A DNA stretch of 64,000 nt from G965232465 sp965232465 (GTDB lineage Bacteria; Pseudomonadota; Alphaproteobacteria; JAQWUY01): contig OZ246977.1 in the NCBI GenBank assembly GCA_965232465.1, positions 372,001 through 436,000 of the forward strand. Reading direction: 5' to 3'. Below, piece by piece: positions 36,095 to 46,028 of this stretch (positions are counted from its first letter, which is position 1; the number at the start of each line of letters is the position of its first letter). Made by a program: the position numbers and the translations under genes. Under the pieces are notes generated by a model. It saw nothing but the letters and a program-made list of their open reading frames with translations. It did no database searches and had not been told where the DNA came from.

Positions 36095-36119
36095 AAAAAT
36101 AAGGGGGCTCCGCCCCCTA
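36095..36119. terminator. Terminator between the deoxyribose operon and the adhesin gene
   Basis: AGGGGGC, loop TCC, GCCCCCT stem. On the minus strand it is followed by TTATTTTTTAAT, so it ends the adhesin transcript; on the plus strand a weaker T-rich stretch follows. Confidence 0.75.
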
Positions 36120-36145
36120 GTTTTAGGTTTTTGCTTGATTAGGTT

Positions 36146-39100
36146 TTAATCTGCTGTTACCAAATATAAAATATCGTCAAACGCATTGTATTTTTTACCG
36201 CTATCCGCCCCTATTTGAATCCGTAGTTTCAGACCTTTTTTCGCTGCACTAGCCGCTACTTTGCCTATATCAGTAGTATCATGCACTGTTTCAAATTGGA
36301 TAACTTTTCCATTTTCTATTGCGGTGGCAATTGCCGTTAATAAAGCATTTTCGTTACCAGTTATTACACCTGTATCTTCCACAAAAATGTTTATATCTTG
36401 GGTTGCAGTTGTGTCAATAACAGCCGCCCGTGTACCTGTAATATCGTTTACCAATTTGGTTACAGTCACCAAAGTATTAGCTTTTATAACAGCTATTTGT
36501 GCCGCTGTTAATGCACCACTTAACACAGATCTGCTTGGTATCTGATCAGAATCAAATCTCAATCCTCCTTGGAATCTAGTATTCATACGATTATTTAAAG
36601 CACCAGTAGCAGACGCATATTTTGTATCAATCACCAATGAATAGTCCTGTTTACCGATGGTAAAGTCCGCCAGATTCACCTGTCCCGTATATTTTTTGTC
36701 GCTGGCTTTTGCTTTCATGGTAATGATAACAGTCCCACCTGATTCTGCCCCTTTTAGTTTCTTATCTGTGGTGTCCAGACTAAGGGTACCTGAGGGGACA
36801 TCGCCTGTTTTGCCCACCACAGACCAATCAAACGCCGCCACACTGCCCCCTGGCACATTGTTATATGCCATACCGCTTAATTTTGCCCCACTGGCTTTCC
36901 ATACACGGTTCGCTTGTGATGCGGTTACGCTGGGTTTGGTGGTAAGATCCGCAAGGTTTTGCTTAGCAATGGTAAAGTCCGCCAGATTCACTTGTCCCGT
37001 ATATTTTTTATCGTTGGTTTTTGCTTTCATGGTAATGATAACAGTCCCACCTGATTCTGCCCCTTTTAGTTTCTTATCTGTAGTGTCCAGACTAAGGGTG
37101 CCTGAGGGGGTATCGCCCGTTTTGCCCACCACAGACCAATCAAACGCCGCCACACTGCCCCCTGGCACATTGTTATATGCCATACCACTTAATTTTGCCC
37201 CACTGGCTTTCCATACACGGTCCGCTTGTGATGCGGTTACGCTGGGTTTGGTGGTAAGATCCGCAAGGTTTTGCTTAGCAATGGTAAAGTCCGCTGTTTG
37301 TATGGACCCTGAGTATTTGGGGTTACTGGGGGTTGCGGTCATGGTGATTTCCACTGTACCGCCGGATTTTGCCCCCCGAATATCCCCATTAACGATATTT
37401 AATGTCCCATCGGGGGCGTCGCTTGATTTCTTAGCCACCGCCCAAGTATATTGGGTTGCCCTTGTGCCGCCCGGTAGGGTATAATTTAAGTCAATCTTGG
37501 TAACAGTACTGTCCTTCCATGCCCCATTTTCGCCCGTTGCTTTTGCCACCGCTGGGCGGGTGGTTACATCCGTTCCCAGTACTTGCTTGGCAACAGTAAA
37601 GTTGTAATATTCTGTGAGTTTTGGTGCTGTGTTTTTTGCTCTACGGATAATTTTTACCAATAGGGTACCGCCTCTGGTCAATTTATTGGCATTAATAACC
37701 CCTGTTGTGCTGTTAATAGCGTTTGCCCCTGTAATAATCCCTGTGGTGGTTGGTGTTAAGCCACTGCCATCGTCCCCACCTGTAATGATAGAGAATGTAT
37801 AATCGCCCATCGCTGTTGAAAATGTTTGATTTAAATCAGACCCCTTTAAGTTATAATTGATGGCAAAGTTCTTACCCCACTTTCCTGACCCTGTGGGGGT
37901 GGTGGAAGTTATTTGTCCCTGAGTTGTGGACAGTTCAAAGGTTTTGGTTACATCTGCGTATTTGGTGCTTTCGAATACAACGGTAATGGTGGTCGTCCCT
38001 GAGGTGATGCCCGCCCCCGATATGGTCAAGCTCTTGCCACTATCCGTTACAGCAACATTTGTATGATTATCTGTATCCGCTAGGCTCTGAACGCTCCAAT
38101 CGCTTCTTGCACTGCCAGTTGCTGTTAATTGCCCCAGTACATCGGTGGCGGTTACCTTTTTCGTACCCGATACAAAGGTTACCACAAGAGGGGCTACGCT
38201 TAGGGTATTTGCCGCTACCGTTTGTTTATTGACGGTTACATCCACATTTCGGGTAATCGTTTCATATTTATCATTCGCCGCATAGGTAATATTCACTTTT
38301 ACCACCCCACCTCGGCTGGTTTTGGCAATCTTACCATCGCTCGACGCCACTGTGATAGCATTGCCCCCTGAGGTCGGACCAGCGGTCGTACCCGTCGTGG
38401 TCAAGGCGTATGTGGCATTGCCAATACCCGCAGGTTTGTTTGCTTCTGTATAGGATACCGTTTGGCTATTTGCGTTCCATGTAATAGCCCCCGCAGATAC
38501 CGCAAACCCGGTGTGGTCGCTAGCCTGTTGTTTGCTCACTGTAAAGTTCTGGTATTCAGTTACCGCATCTACTCTCGATGCTCCTGTCCTTTTTGCCGCA
38601 CGGACAATTTTTATCAATAACGACCCCGATTTGGTCAGTTTGCTGGCAGTAATCGCCCCGGTTCTGATGTTAATTGCCCCTGTATAATCATTACCATCGA
38701 TAATACCTGCGGTGGTGGGTGTCTTACCACTGCCATCATTGCCCCCAGATGCCACAATCGAGAAGGTATAATCTGAGGCTACAAAGTTTACGCTACCCAC
38801 CGAAGTTCTTAACTTATAATCTGTGGTGTATGTTTTACCCCATTTTCCTGAACCCGTACGCCCCCCTGTACTTATCTTCGACGGTTCTGTCGACAATTCA
38901 AATGTCACAGTCTTATTCGCATACGCAGGATGGGAAAATACGGCGGTTACAGTCGTCTTGGTGGTGATCTCATCGGATATGATCAGGGTTTTGCCCCCAC
39001 TACCAACAGCAAGGTCGTCATTATTATCCGTATTGGCAACGCTTACCAATGTCCATTGGGATTTTTGCGTTTGTCCCCCTGATACAGATAATTGCCCCAA

Positions 39101-40774
39101 TATCTCACTGGTGGTAACCGTTCTATCACTATCCCCAGACCCATAAGGCACAACAAGATCTGCCATTGTTAGCGTACCAGTGAAAGCACTATCAGTTTTT
39201 ACATATACAATGCGGTCGTTAAAGTCTGTTGCACTGTATGTCAATTTTAGGGTAGCTGCACCCGCACCCGCTTTGTCTTCCAGTGTACTGGTATAGGTGG
39301 CAGCACTAACACCGATATTCGTTGATCCATTCTTAAATTGAAAATCTGTGCCACTTGTACCACTAACAACCTCTGCTTTAACAGTGGGCGTTACCCCATT
39401 CGGTACAGTACCAACAAATGTACTTACATTATATGTCTTGGCATTTGTTAAGGTATACGCAGTGGCTTGGCTGGTACCATTCCCACCTTTAATATTGTTA
39501 CTCGCTTTATCCGAATCGGACAACAGGCTGCCAATTGTTGGGGTGGCTTGTGTTTTGATAAACACTTCATAAGGGTTAAAGCCATCTGCTGTATAGGTGA
39601 GTTTTAGGGTAACTTCCCCCGCACCTGCTTTATCTTCCAGTGTACTGGTATATGTTACATTGGTAACATCGATATTTGTCGCCCCATTCTTAAATTGAAA
39701 ATCTGTGCCACTGGTACCACTGCCCACAATTTCTGCTTTGACAGTGGGCGTTACCCCACTTGGTACATTGCCAATAAAGGCATTGATAGCATATGTTTTG
39801 CCACTGGTTAAAGCATATGCAGAGTTTTGCGTCGTACCATCGCCACTGCGGACTGTTTTATCGCCCGTGCTGTCTTGTATATCAGCGGACTGTACAGTAT
39901 CACCCACAGGTTTTGTCGTATCCACCTCCGCTGTTTTAATATCATAGTGCCGCTCGACCTTGTCATAGCGTTTGTGCCATACGGTATCTGTAGCGGATAC
40001 AGAGGCAGATTTTAGCTGATCTTGTATACTTTTATCGAATGCCAGTTTAAAGTCGATCGATATATCGGTCTGTGCCGATTCGCCATTGGGTTTGTCATAT
40101 TCCCCCCGCACTGTTATCATGGCATTGGGGGAAAATGCAGCAATCAGTTTATTGCCCCTAACGACTGTATCGCCCACCCCATCGAATCTATAGGTTCCCA
40201 CCCCCACAGACACCTGTTCATAATTGGGGATATTGCCCTTAGCCGTTATATCCCAGCCTTGTAACACTTTCTTATCGTCAATAATGGTATTGCCAATGCG
40301 ACGATATAGGTTTGCCGCCATGTCAAACCGTGCGGTTTTCAGTTCCGCCCCCACACTAAACCGTTGGAAATTGTCCGATGCTTTAAAAGCAAGTATATTC
40401 TTTGTCCCGTCCTTGCTATCAAAAAACGCATTGACCCCAACAATTAATGGGGTAGCTGTTGTATCAATACGCTTCCGATAGCCCAACCCCAAGTTTAATC
40501 GATTCACTGATTTTTGACGATTATAAGAAGTTTGCACATATGTAACCGTGTCTTTTGTTTCCCGCAGGTTGCTAAAAGCGGTAATATCCCAATTTAGGGT
40601 TTTATCCGTATAGCCGACCCCGCCGCTTATCCATTCAAAAAACCCTGTTCTGTTTATGCTATCCATAAACATATTCCCCGTGGCATTGACCACTTTGTCT
40701 GTGTCATCGGTGAATACAGGTGTTGTATATGCCAGCACAATAACACTAGCCGTTGCCCATAAAGATTTTTTCAT
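36146..40774 (-). CDS. Inverse autotransporter adhesin (intimin/invasin-like)
   Basis: About 1,542 residues. A signal peptide (MKKSLWATASVIVLAYTTPVF) is followed by an inverse-autotransporter beta-barrel (about residues 40-290: GVGYTDKTLNWD, NLGLGYRKRI, VGVNAFFDSK), then a long passenger of Ig-like modules: two modules with TPTVKAE cores, two copies of a LVV...VLGQL module, and two almost identical 104-residue modules near the end. A unique C-terminal ~170 residues would form the exposed tip. No LysM domain is seen. I chose the ATG at 40774, preceded by GGGGAT, over one 15 bases upstream. It is expected on the cell surface, binding host or other cells. Confidence 0.9.
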   Translation of the reverse strand: MKKSLWATASVIVLAYTTPVFTDDTDKVVNATGNMFMDSINRTGFFEWISGGVGYTDKTLNWDITAFSNLRETKDTVTYVQTSYNRQKSVNRLNLGLGYRKRIDTTATPLIVGVNAFFDSKDGTKNILAFKASDNFQRFSVGAELKTARFDMAANLYRRIGNTIIDDKKVLQGWDITAKGNIPNYEQVSVGVGTYRFDGVGDTVVRGNKLIAAFSPNAMITVRGEYDKPNGESAQTDISIDFKLAFDKSIQDQLKSASVSATDTVWHKRYDKVERHYDIKTAEVDTTKPVGDTVQSADIQDSTGDKTVRSGDGTTQNSAYALTSGKTYAINAFIGNVPSGVTPTVKAEIVGSGTSGTDFQFKNGATNIDVTNVTYTSTLEDKAGAGEVTLKLTYTADGFNPYEVFIKTQATPTIGSLLSDSDKASNNIKGGNGTSQATAYTLTNAKTYNVSTFVGTVPNGVTPTVKAEVVSGTSGTDFQFKNGSTNIGVSAATYTSTLEDKAGAGAATLKLTYSATDFNDRIVYVKTDSAFTGTLTMADLVVPYGSGDSDRTVTTSEILGQLSVSGGQTQKSQWTLVSVANTDNNDDLAVGSGGKTLIISDEITTKTTVTAVFSHPAYANKTVTFELSTEPSKISTGGRTGSGKWGKTYTTDYKLRTSVGSVNFVASDYTFSIVASGGNDGSGKTPTTAGIIDGNDYTGAINIRTGAITASKLTKSGSLLIKIVRAAKRTGASRVDAVTEYQNFTVSKQQASDHTGFAVSAGAITWNANSQTVSYTEANKPAGIGNATYALTTTGTTAGPTSGGNAITVASSDGKIAKTSRGGVVKVNITYAANDKYETITRNVDVTVNKQTVAANTLSVAPLVVTFVSGTKKVTATDVLGQLTATGSARSDWSVQSLADTDNHTNVAVTDSGKSLTISGAGITSGTTTITVVFESTKYADVTKTFELSTTQGQITSTTPTGSGKWGKNFAINYNLKGSDLNQTFSTAMGDYTFSIITGGDDGSGLTPTTTGIITGANAINSTTGVINANKLTRGGTLLVKIIRRAKNTAPKLTEYYNFTVAKQVLGTDVTTRPAVAKATGENGAWKDSTVTKIDLNYTLPGGTRATQYTWAVAKKSSDAPDGTLNIVNGDIRGAKSGGTVEITMTATPSNPKYSGSIQTADFTIAKQNLADLTTKPSVTASQADRVWKASGAKLSGMAYNNVPGGSVAAFDWSVVGKTGDTPSGTLSLDTTDKKLKGAESGGTVIITMKAKTNDKKYTGQVNLADFTIAKQNLADLTTKPSVTASQANRVWKASGAKLSGMAYNNVPGGSVAAFDWSVVGKTGDVPSGTLSLDTTDKKLKGAESGGTVIITMKAKASDKKYTGQVNLADFTIGKQDYSLVIDTKYASATGALNNRMNTRFQGGLRFDSDQIPSRSVLSGALTAAQIAVIKANTLVTVTKLVNDITGTRAAVIDTTATQDINIFVEDTGVITGNENALLTAIATAIENGKVIQFETVHDTTDIGKVAASAAKKGLKLRIQIGADSGKKYNAFDDILYLVTAD
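36661..37284 (-). repeat. Two near-identical 312-bp tandem repeats in the adhesin gene
   Basis: Units 36661-36972 and 36973-37284 differ by only a few bases and encode 104-residue Ig-like modules. A third, more diverged module follows to about 37600. Such direct repeats allow gain or loss of modules by recombination. Confidence 0.92.
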
Positions 40775-40845
40775 GTGTTTTATCCCCATATGTTATATAT
40801 GTTACAATTTTAGTCGGCACCCGCCCAAACAGGCACCACACTATA

Positions 40846-40875
40846 AGTATACAGAGGATTTTTTTTTTTTTTCAA
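40846..40875 (-). promoter_or_regulatory. Adhesin promoter with a 14-base homopolymer in its spacer
   Basis: On the minus strand TTGAAA (40870-40875) and TATACT (40846-40851) are 18 bases apart. The run of 14 identical bases (40859-40872; As on the coding side) makes up the last part of the -35 box and most of the spacer. A gain or loss of bases would change the spacing and therefore promoter strength. It lies about 70-100 bases before the adhesin start. Confidence 0.6.
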
Positions 40876-41030
40876 GTATTAAAAACCATAATAAAATAAT
40901 ACTATAAGTTGTAATGTATGGGACAAAAAAGGGGGACAGGATAATATAATGGTTATCTGTGTGTATTTGTGTTATGATTTAAGTGCATGCGTAAATATAA
41001 TTAATAATATCACAGAAGGAACAATTTTTT

Positions 41031-41825
41031 ATGCTTATAGCGGTTATTATATGTATTGTGGGGGCTATGTTGTCTGGGATAATTGCTGGGCTTTTGGGAC
41101 TGGGTGGGGGTGCGGTGTTGGTGCCGTTATTTTTCTTTTTATTTCCATTGTTTGATTATACAGACCATTTAAAAAATATTGCTATTGGCACATCGCTGAT
41201 GTGTATTATTTTTACTTCTGTATCGTCCATATATTCACATCATAAAAAAAAGGGAATTCACTTTCCTGTGTTGCCATCTTGGGGGGGATTACATTTTATC
41301 GGGGCGGTTGTGGGGGCATTTATTGCCGTGGGTATTAGTGAAACCGCCGTCAGAATTGTATATGTGGTTGCCACCCTTATATTAGTTGTGTACCGATTGT
41401 TTCAGCCAAATAAAGCGTTATTCCCATATAAAGCCTTGTTTAGCTGGGCATTGCCTATGCCATTTTTGTCCGGGTGGTTGTCGGCGACAATTGGTCTTGG
41501 GGGGGGGAATAATGTGCAAATGCTGGCGGTATTTGGCGTGCCAATTAAAAATGCCGTTGCCACTGCATCGGTTATGGGATTGTTAATTGCCGTACCTGCA
41601 ACCGTTGTATATATTATCGAAGGGTGGCAATACAGGGATACCTTGCCCCCATATAGTTTGGGATATGTGAATATATTAATGGTGGCGGTGATTGTCCCCA
41701 TAAGCATGGTAACCGCAAATATTGCCGCCCGTGTAACATATATGTTTAAACCCTTACACTTGAATACCCTTTCCTGTGTGGTGGGTATATTGTTAAGTTT
41801 GCGTATGGCATATGGGTTATTTTAA
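41031..41825 (+). CDS. TauE/SafE-family membrane permease
   Basis: 264 residues with about eight hydrophobic spans. The N-terminal glycine-rich helix GIIAGLLGLGGGAVLVPLFFFL and its repeat in the second half (GWLSATIGLGGGNNVQML) are hallmark TauE/SafE motifs. Members export sulfite or sulfonates, or move other anions; the substrate here is unknown. AGAAGGA precedes the ATG. It is divergent from the adhesin gene and has no obvious sulfur genes around it. Confidence 0.9.
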   Translation: MLIAVIICIVGAMLSGIIAGLLGLGGGAVLVPLFFFLFPLFDYTDHLKNIAIGTSLMCIIFTSVSSIYSHHKKKGIHFPVLPSWGGLHFIGAVVGAFIAVGISETAVRIVYVVATLILVVYRLFQPNKALFPYKALFSWALPMPFLSGWLSATIGLGGGNNVQMLAVFGVPIKNAVATASVMGLLIAVPATVVYIIEGWQYRDTLPPYSLGYVNILMVAVIVPISMVTANIAARVTYMFKPLHLNTLSCVVGILLSLRMAYGLF

Positions 41826-41906
41826 TTTGGGGCTGTTTTTATGGATACACCCCTAATGTGATATATACAACGCATGTTGTCAATACATATTTGTGTTAGG
41901 TATCGA

Positions 41907-42929
41907 TCAGCCAGTTTTATTTTTTAACCCAATAATCTGATAAAATGCTTTGCTTAATACCATAAAATCTATACTGCCCGTTTGTTTACATTTTTTTTCG
42001 GCTTGTGCCAAAATGAATAATGCCCGTGTCAGATTGTGGGCGTGCCATGATTGTAATTGGGCGGTAAAGGTCTTTTTGTTTTTCCAAAATACCGCTTTAG
42101 TGGCTGAATCAATGGACATACCATTTGTTACATCTATTTTTGCCCGATGTAGGTTGATAAAATGATTTTGACAGGTGCGTAATATTTGAATCGCATTGAT
42201 ACCTTCATTAAGCAATATGGACAAGCCATTTTCCAACGCCCACACATTGCCATTTGCCACGGCATATACCACATCGTCAACCCGATGTTCCGCACTATCA
42301 ACCATGGCGTTTTTGACATCTTGCAAGGACAAAGATTTTTCGTCCCCTGCATATAATACCAATTTTTCCAATTCCATACGGGTCATTATTCGATCCGCCC
42401 CCATATGTGATTGTACCCAACTTAGGGCATCAGAAGTAATGCGAATATTATGGGTCTGTAAGGTATCCGATACCAATGCCCGAATATTACGGGCATCATC
42501 CAAATAGCAGGGCAACGCCACCGCATTGTTTTGTTTTTCAAAAATTTTGCGAATGGGGTTGCTGGTGGGTAAATTGCCACTTGTTATCAATAAAAACCCC
42601 TCATCACCCTTATCAAAAAAGGTTTGAATAGCCTTGGCACATTTGTTGGTAATATGGTCAATCTGTACCACCTGTATGGAATTTTGTCCCAATGTTGTTC
42701 CCCCAAACAGCGATTGTGATGCGGATGCGTTGATAATGCTGTCCATATCGATTTCCACATCTTGGGGGGATAGGCGGATACAATCAAAATCGTCGACCCC
42801 TAGGGTTTGTAAAATATCGTATTGATATTCACGGGTTAAGCCCACATCTTCGCCATATACTAATGCCCCTTGTACATTGGACAGGTCATTTTTAATAAAT
42901 TGGGGTATTTTGTATGCTTGTATTTTCAT
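41907..42929 (-). CDS. holA: DNA polymerase III delta subunit
   Basis: 340 residues. The start MKIQAYKIPQF, GALVYGEDVGLTREYQ and later PCYLDDARNIRALV are typical of alphaproteobacterial HolA. Delta opens the sliding clamp within the clamp loader. It overlaps lptE by four bases; leuS-lptE-holA is the conserved order. Confidence 0.92.
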   Translation of the reverse strand: MKIQAYKIPQFIKNDLSNVQGALVYGEDVGLTREYQYDILQTLGVDDFDCIRLSPQDVEIDMDSIINASASQSLFGGTTLGQNSIQVVQIDHITNKCAKAIQTFFDKGDEGFLLITSGNLPTSNPIRKIFEKQNNAVALPCYLDDARNIRALVSDTLQTHNIRITSDALSWVQSHMGADRIMTRMELEKLVLYAGDEKSLSLQDVKNAMVDSAEHRVDDVVYAVANGNVWALENGLSILLNEGINAIQILRTCQNHFINLHRAKIDVTNGMSIDSATKAVFWKNKKTFTAQLQSWHAHNLTRALFILAQAEKKCKQTGSIDFMVLSKAFYQIIGLKNKTG

Positions 42930-43471
42930 GGTTGGTAAAAGTATGATGCCAGTCGTAAAATGCCATTTTCCACTGCAATGGTTAACGCACGGCGTTCCGC
43001 ATCCCGTTCTGATACGCTACTGATATAGGGACCTGATGAAGTGGAAAAGTTTGCTGTTCCAAACACAGTAAATTGGTATATTTGTTTAAAATCTGTATTT
43101 GCGGTTTTTAATTGATACAATATAAATTGTATATTTGCCCGTAATTGTTGCCGTGCCACAGAATTATCTCGTGCAATCGCTAAGTCAGTTTTGCTGATAT
43201 TAAATGTAACCTGTAAACGATATCTTGGATTGTGGGCATATCGCATGCGGGTTTGTAATAAATTCCGTATAAATACCCCTTGTTTGCTGTCGATAGTTTG
43301 GATGTAAATATCTTGTAATTCTGGGGATATATTCTGTTGATACAATGGTCTTATTTCATTGTTTTCGCCCACACACCCCACGACGATAACAGGTAATACA
43401 AGGATATATAAAATGCGTTTATACCACAATGTTGACGATCTTTCCTGGAATAGCAATGATTTTTTTTGCAT
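42926..43471 (-). CDS. lptE: LPS-assembly lipoprotein LptE
   Basis: Up to 181 residues. A hydrophobic stretch ending in VIVVGC is a lipoprotein signal with lipobox Cys; the body is a short alpha/beta domain as in LptE, which plugs the LptD outer-membrane channel for lipopolysaccharide. The ATG at 43471 has a good site (GCAGGGAAAAG) but makes a 14-residue extension and a 53-base overlap with leuS. A TTG at 43429, after AGGAAAG, would give a normal short signal peptide and is a real alternative. Family call rests on context plus lipobox. Confidence 0.8.
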   Translation of the reverse strand: MQKKSLLFQERSSTLWYKRILYILVLPVIVVGCVGENNEIRPLYQQNISPELQDIYIQTIDSKQGVFIRNLLQTRMRYAHNPRYRLQVTFNISKTDLAIARDNSVARQQLRANIQFILYQLKTANTDFKQIYQFTVFGTANFSTSSGPYISSVSERDAERRALTIAVENGILRLASYFYQP

Positions 43472-46007
43472 CTTTTCCCTGCATAGCCTTTATAACTGTA
43501 TCGATGTTTAAGGCAGATGCGGTCATTTCATCGGCGGATGCGGTGGGGGACATGTGGATTTGCCCACGCAATTTGCCATTGACTTGTACCCCAATGGACA
43601 CAGTGTCGTCGACCAAGTATGCTGCGTTATATGTGGGGTATGTGGCAATATCACCTGTGTGCCCTAATATGCCCCACATTTCTGCGGCAAGGTGGGGGGT
43701 AATTGGACTGATAAGCACAGTTAAAGTCTCAAGGGCGTATCGCAATACCGCCCCATCCATATCCGTCGATGGTTTGAACGCTTCGATATGGTTGGATAAT
43801 GCCCGAATATGTGCCACCGCCCGATTAAAGCCCAAACTTTCATATGCATCTTGTACAGATTTTATGGTTTTATGGATGGATTTTACCAAAACCTTGGCAG
43901 AATGGGATGTATTATCGCCAATGGGCGTACCCAAGGTTGGTAATGTATCCTTATGGGCATGCAACAATCGCCATAGCCGCCCGATATATCGATAACAGCC
44001 TTCGATACCTGATTCTGTCCATTCTAAGTCCCGTTCAGGTGGGCTATCAGAAATCATAAACAGCCGTGCTGTATCCGCCCCATAGGTTTGGATAATATCT
44101 TCGGGATCGATAACATTTTTCTTGGATTTTGACATCTTAATGCTCCGTCCCACGGTAATCGGGGTGTTTGTATCCGCATGTATCACCCTTCCCCTTGTTG
44201 TTTTCCCTTTTGTTCCCCCCTTTGTTCTTAGGTGGTCATTAACACTGCCATCATCTGTTTGCACCACATCCGCTGTGTGCACCCATCCATCCGCAGTTTG
44301 ATATGTTTCATGGCATACCATACCTTGGGTAAATAGCCCATCAAAAGGTTCTTCTACATTGTGGTATCCACATTTTTTCAACGCCCGATTAAAGAATCGA
44401 GAATATAATAAATGTAGTACCGCATGTTCAATCCCGCCAATGTATTGATTTACGGGTAACCATTTATTTGCCATATCCATATCAAATGCGTTGCTGGTGT
44501 TTAGGGAATCTGTAAAGCGGGCAAAATACCAACTGCTCTCAAAGAAAGTATCAAAAGTATCTGTTTCACGGGTGGCATTTTTTTGACACTTGGGACAGGT
44601 TGTATTTTTCCATGTGGGATGATGGCATAGCGGATTACCGGGTTTATCAAAGGATACATCGGTTGGTAAAGTAATTGGTAAATCCGCTTCGTTCACTGGG
44701 ACGACACCGCAATCGGTGCAATGTACCACAGGAATCGGACATCCCCAATACCGTTGTCGTGATATGCCCCAATCCCTTAATCTGTATATGGTTTTGGGGG
44801 TGCCCGCCCCTAATTTCTGTAACTTGGCAATGGCAGATTTTTTTGCATCGGCAACGCTTAAACCATTTAAAAATTCTGAATTGATTAATACCCCATCGCC
44901 TGTGTATGCGGATTGTGTATAATTATTATCCGAATCGACCACAGGGATAATCGGCAAATTATACTTGGTGGCAAAATCAAAATCCCGCTGATCGTGTGCA
45001 GGACAGGCAAACACCGCCCCTGTGCCATATTCCATTAACACAAAATTGGCAACAAATACAGGCAAGGGTTTCCCCGTAAATGGATGCGTAACAGTGATGC
45101 CTGTGTTAAAACCTTTTTTTTCTGCTTGCTCAATATCCGCTTCTGATGTACCTAGTGATTCGCATTGTTTGATAAATGCTTGTAAATCTGAATTTTTTTT
45201 TGCCAATTTTTCTGAAAAAGGATGCCCCACAGACACCCCAATAAATGATGCCCCAAATAAAGTGTCTGGACGGGTGGTAAAAACGGATATAGATTCGTCG
45301 GAATCGGGTACCCGAAAGCATATTGTTGCCCCCGTGGATTTGCCAATCCAGTTTTCCTGCATGGTACGGACTTTTTCAGGCCAACGATTTAAATTGTCCA
45401 GTGCATCTAACAAGACATCAGAATATGCGGTGATTTTTAAAAACCATTGGGATAATTTTTTGCGTTCGACGGGTGCCCCTGTGCGCCATCCTTTACCATC
45501 CACCACTTGTTCATTGGCAAGTACTGTATTATCGACGGGATCCCAGTTGACCACCGCTTGTTTACGATATGCTAAGCCTTGTTTCATAAAATCGAGAAAT
45601 ATTTTTTGTTCAAATTGGTAATATTCCGGTTCACAGGTTGAAAATTCCCGTTGCCAATCAATGGATAAGCCAAGCCGCTTTAATTGTCGTTTCATATGGT
45701 TGATGTTTGTGCGTGTCCATGTTTGCGGATGGGTGTTGTTTTCAATTGCTGCATTTTCTGCTGGTAACCCGAAGCTGTCCCAGCCCATGGGGTGCAATAC
45801 ATCAAATCCTTGCAGGCGTTTAAAACGGGCAACCACATCCCCCATGGTATAATTACGCACATGCCCCATATGGATATTGCCCGATGGGTAAGGAAACATT
45901 TCCAATACATAATACGGGGGCGAATCGTCATTGCGGGTCGCATATATATTGCGGGCATACCAATCCTGTTGGTGTTTGGCTTCGACTTCTAAAAAATTAT
46001 AACGCAT
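43419..46007 (-). CDS. leuS: Leucyl-tRNA synthetase
   Basis: 862 residues, full length. The HIGH-type motif is PYPSGNIHMGHVRNYTMGD near residue 40 and the KMSKS loop is SIKMSKSKKNV near residue 620. The CP1 editing domain (TTRPDTLFGASFIG) and a zinc-like cluster (CTDCG, CPKC) are present. It attaches leucine to tRNA-Leu in the cytoplasm. It follows the DUF3576 lipoprotein gene by 21 bases. Confidence 0.98.
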   Translation of the reverse strand: MRYNFLEVEAKHQQDWYARNIYATRNDDSPPYYVLEMFPYPSGNIHMGHVRNYTMGDVVARFKRLQGFDVLHPMGWDSFGLPAENAAIENNTHPQTWTRTNINHMKRQLKRLGLSIDWQREFSTCEPEYYQFEQKIFLDFMKQGLAYRKQAVVNWDPVDNTVLANEQVVDGKGWRTGAPVERKKLSQWFLKITAYSDVLLDALDNLNRWPEKVRTMQENWIGKSTGATICFRVPDSDESISVFTTRPDTLFGASFIGVSVGHPFSEKLAKKNSDLQAFIKQCESLGTSEADIEQAEKKGFNTGITVTHPFTGKPLPVFVANFVLMEYGTGAVFACPAHDQRDFDFATKYNLPIIPVVDSDNNYTQSAYTGDGVLINSEFLNGLSVADAKKSAIAKLQKLGAGTPKTIYRLRDWGISRQRYWGCPIPVVHCTDCGVVPVNEADLPITLPTDVSFDKPGNPLCHHPTWKNTTCPKCQKNATRETDTFDTFFESSWYFARFTDSLNTSNAFDMDMANKWLPVNQYIGGIEHAVLHLLYSRFFNRALKKCGYHNVEEPFDGLFTQGMVCHETYQTADGWVHTADVVQTDDGSVNDHLRTKGGTKGKTTRGRVIHADTNTPITVGRSIKMSKSKKNVIDPEDIIQTYGADTARLFMISDSPPERDLEWTESGIEGCYRYIGRLWRLLHAHKDTLPTLGTPIGDNTSHSAKVLVKSIHKTIKSVQDAYESLGFNRAVAHIRALSNHIEAFKPSTDMDGAVLRYALETLTVLISPITPHLAAEMWGILGHTGDIATYPTYNAAYLVDDTVSIGVQVNGKLRGQIHMSPTASADEMTASALNIDTVIKAMQGKDAKKIIAIPGKIVNIVV

Positions 46008-46028
46008 GCTTTTGGTATATCCTGAAAG

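Noticed and set aside
36657..37484. Long repetitive open frame of 275 codons on the plus strand
   Set aside because: It is antisense to the tandem repeats of the adhesin gene; its repeats mirror that gene and it has no start signal or recognisable domain.
41826..41906. GGGGCTG match as another copy of the dispersed end motif
   Set aside because: Only seven bases match; the rest diverges.
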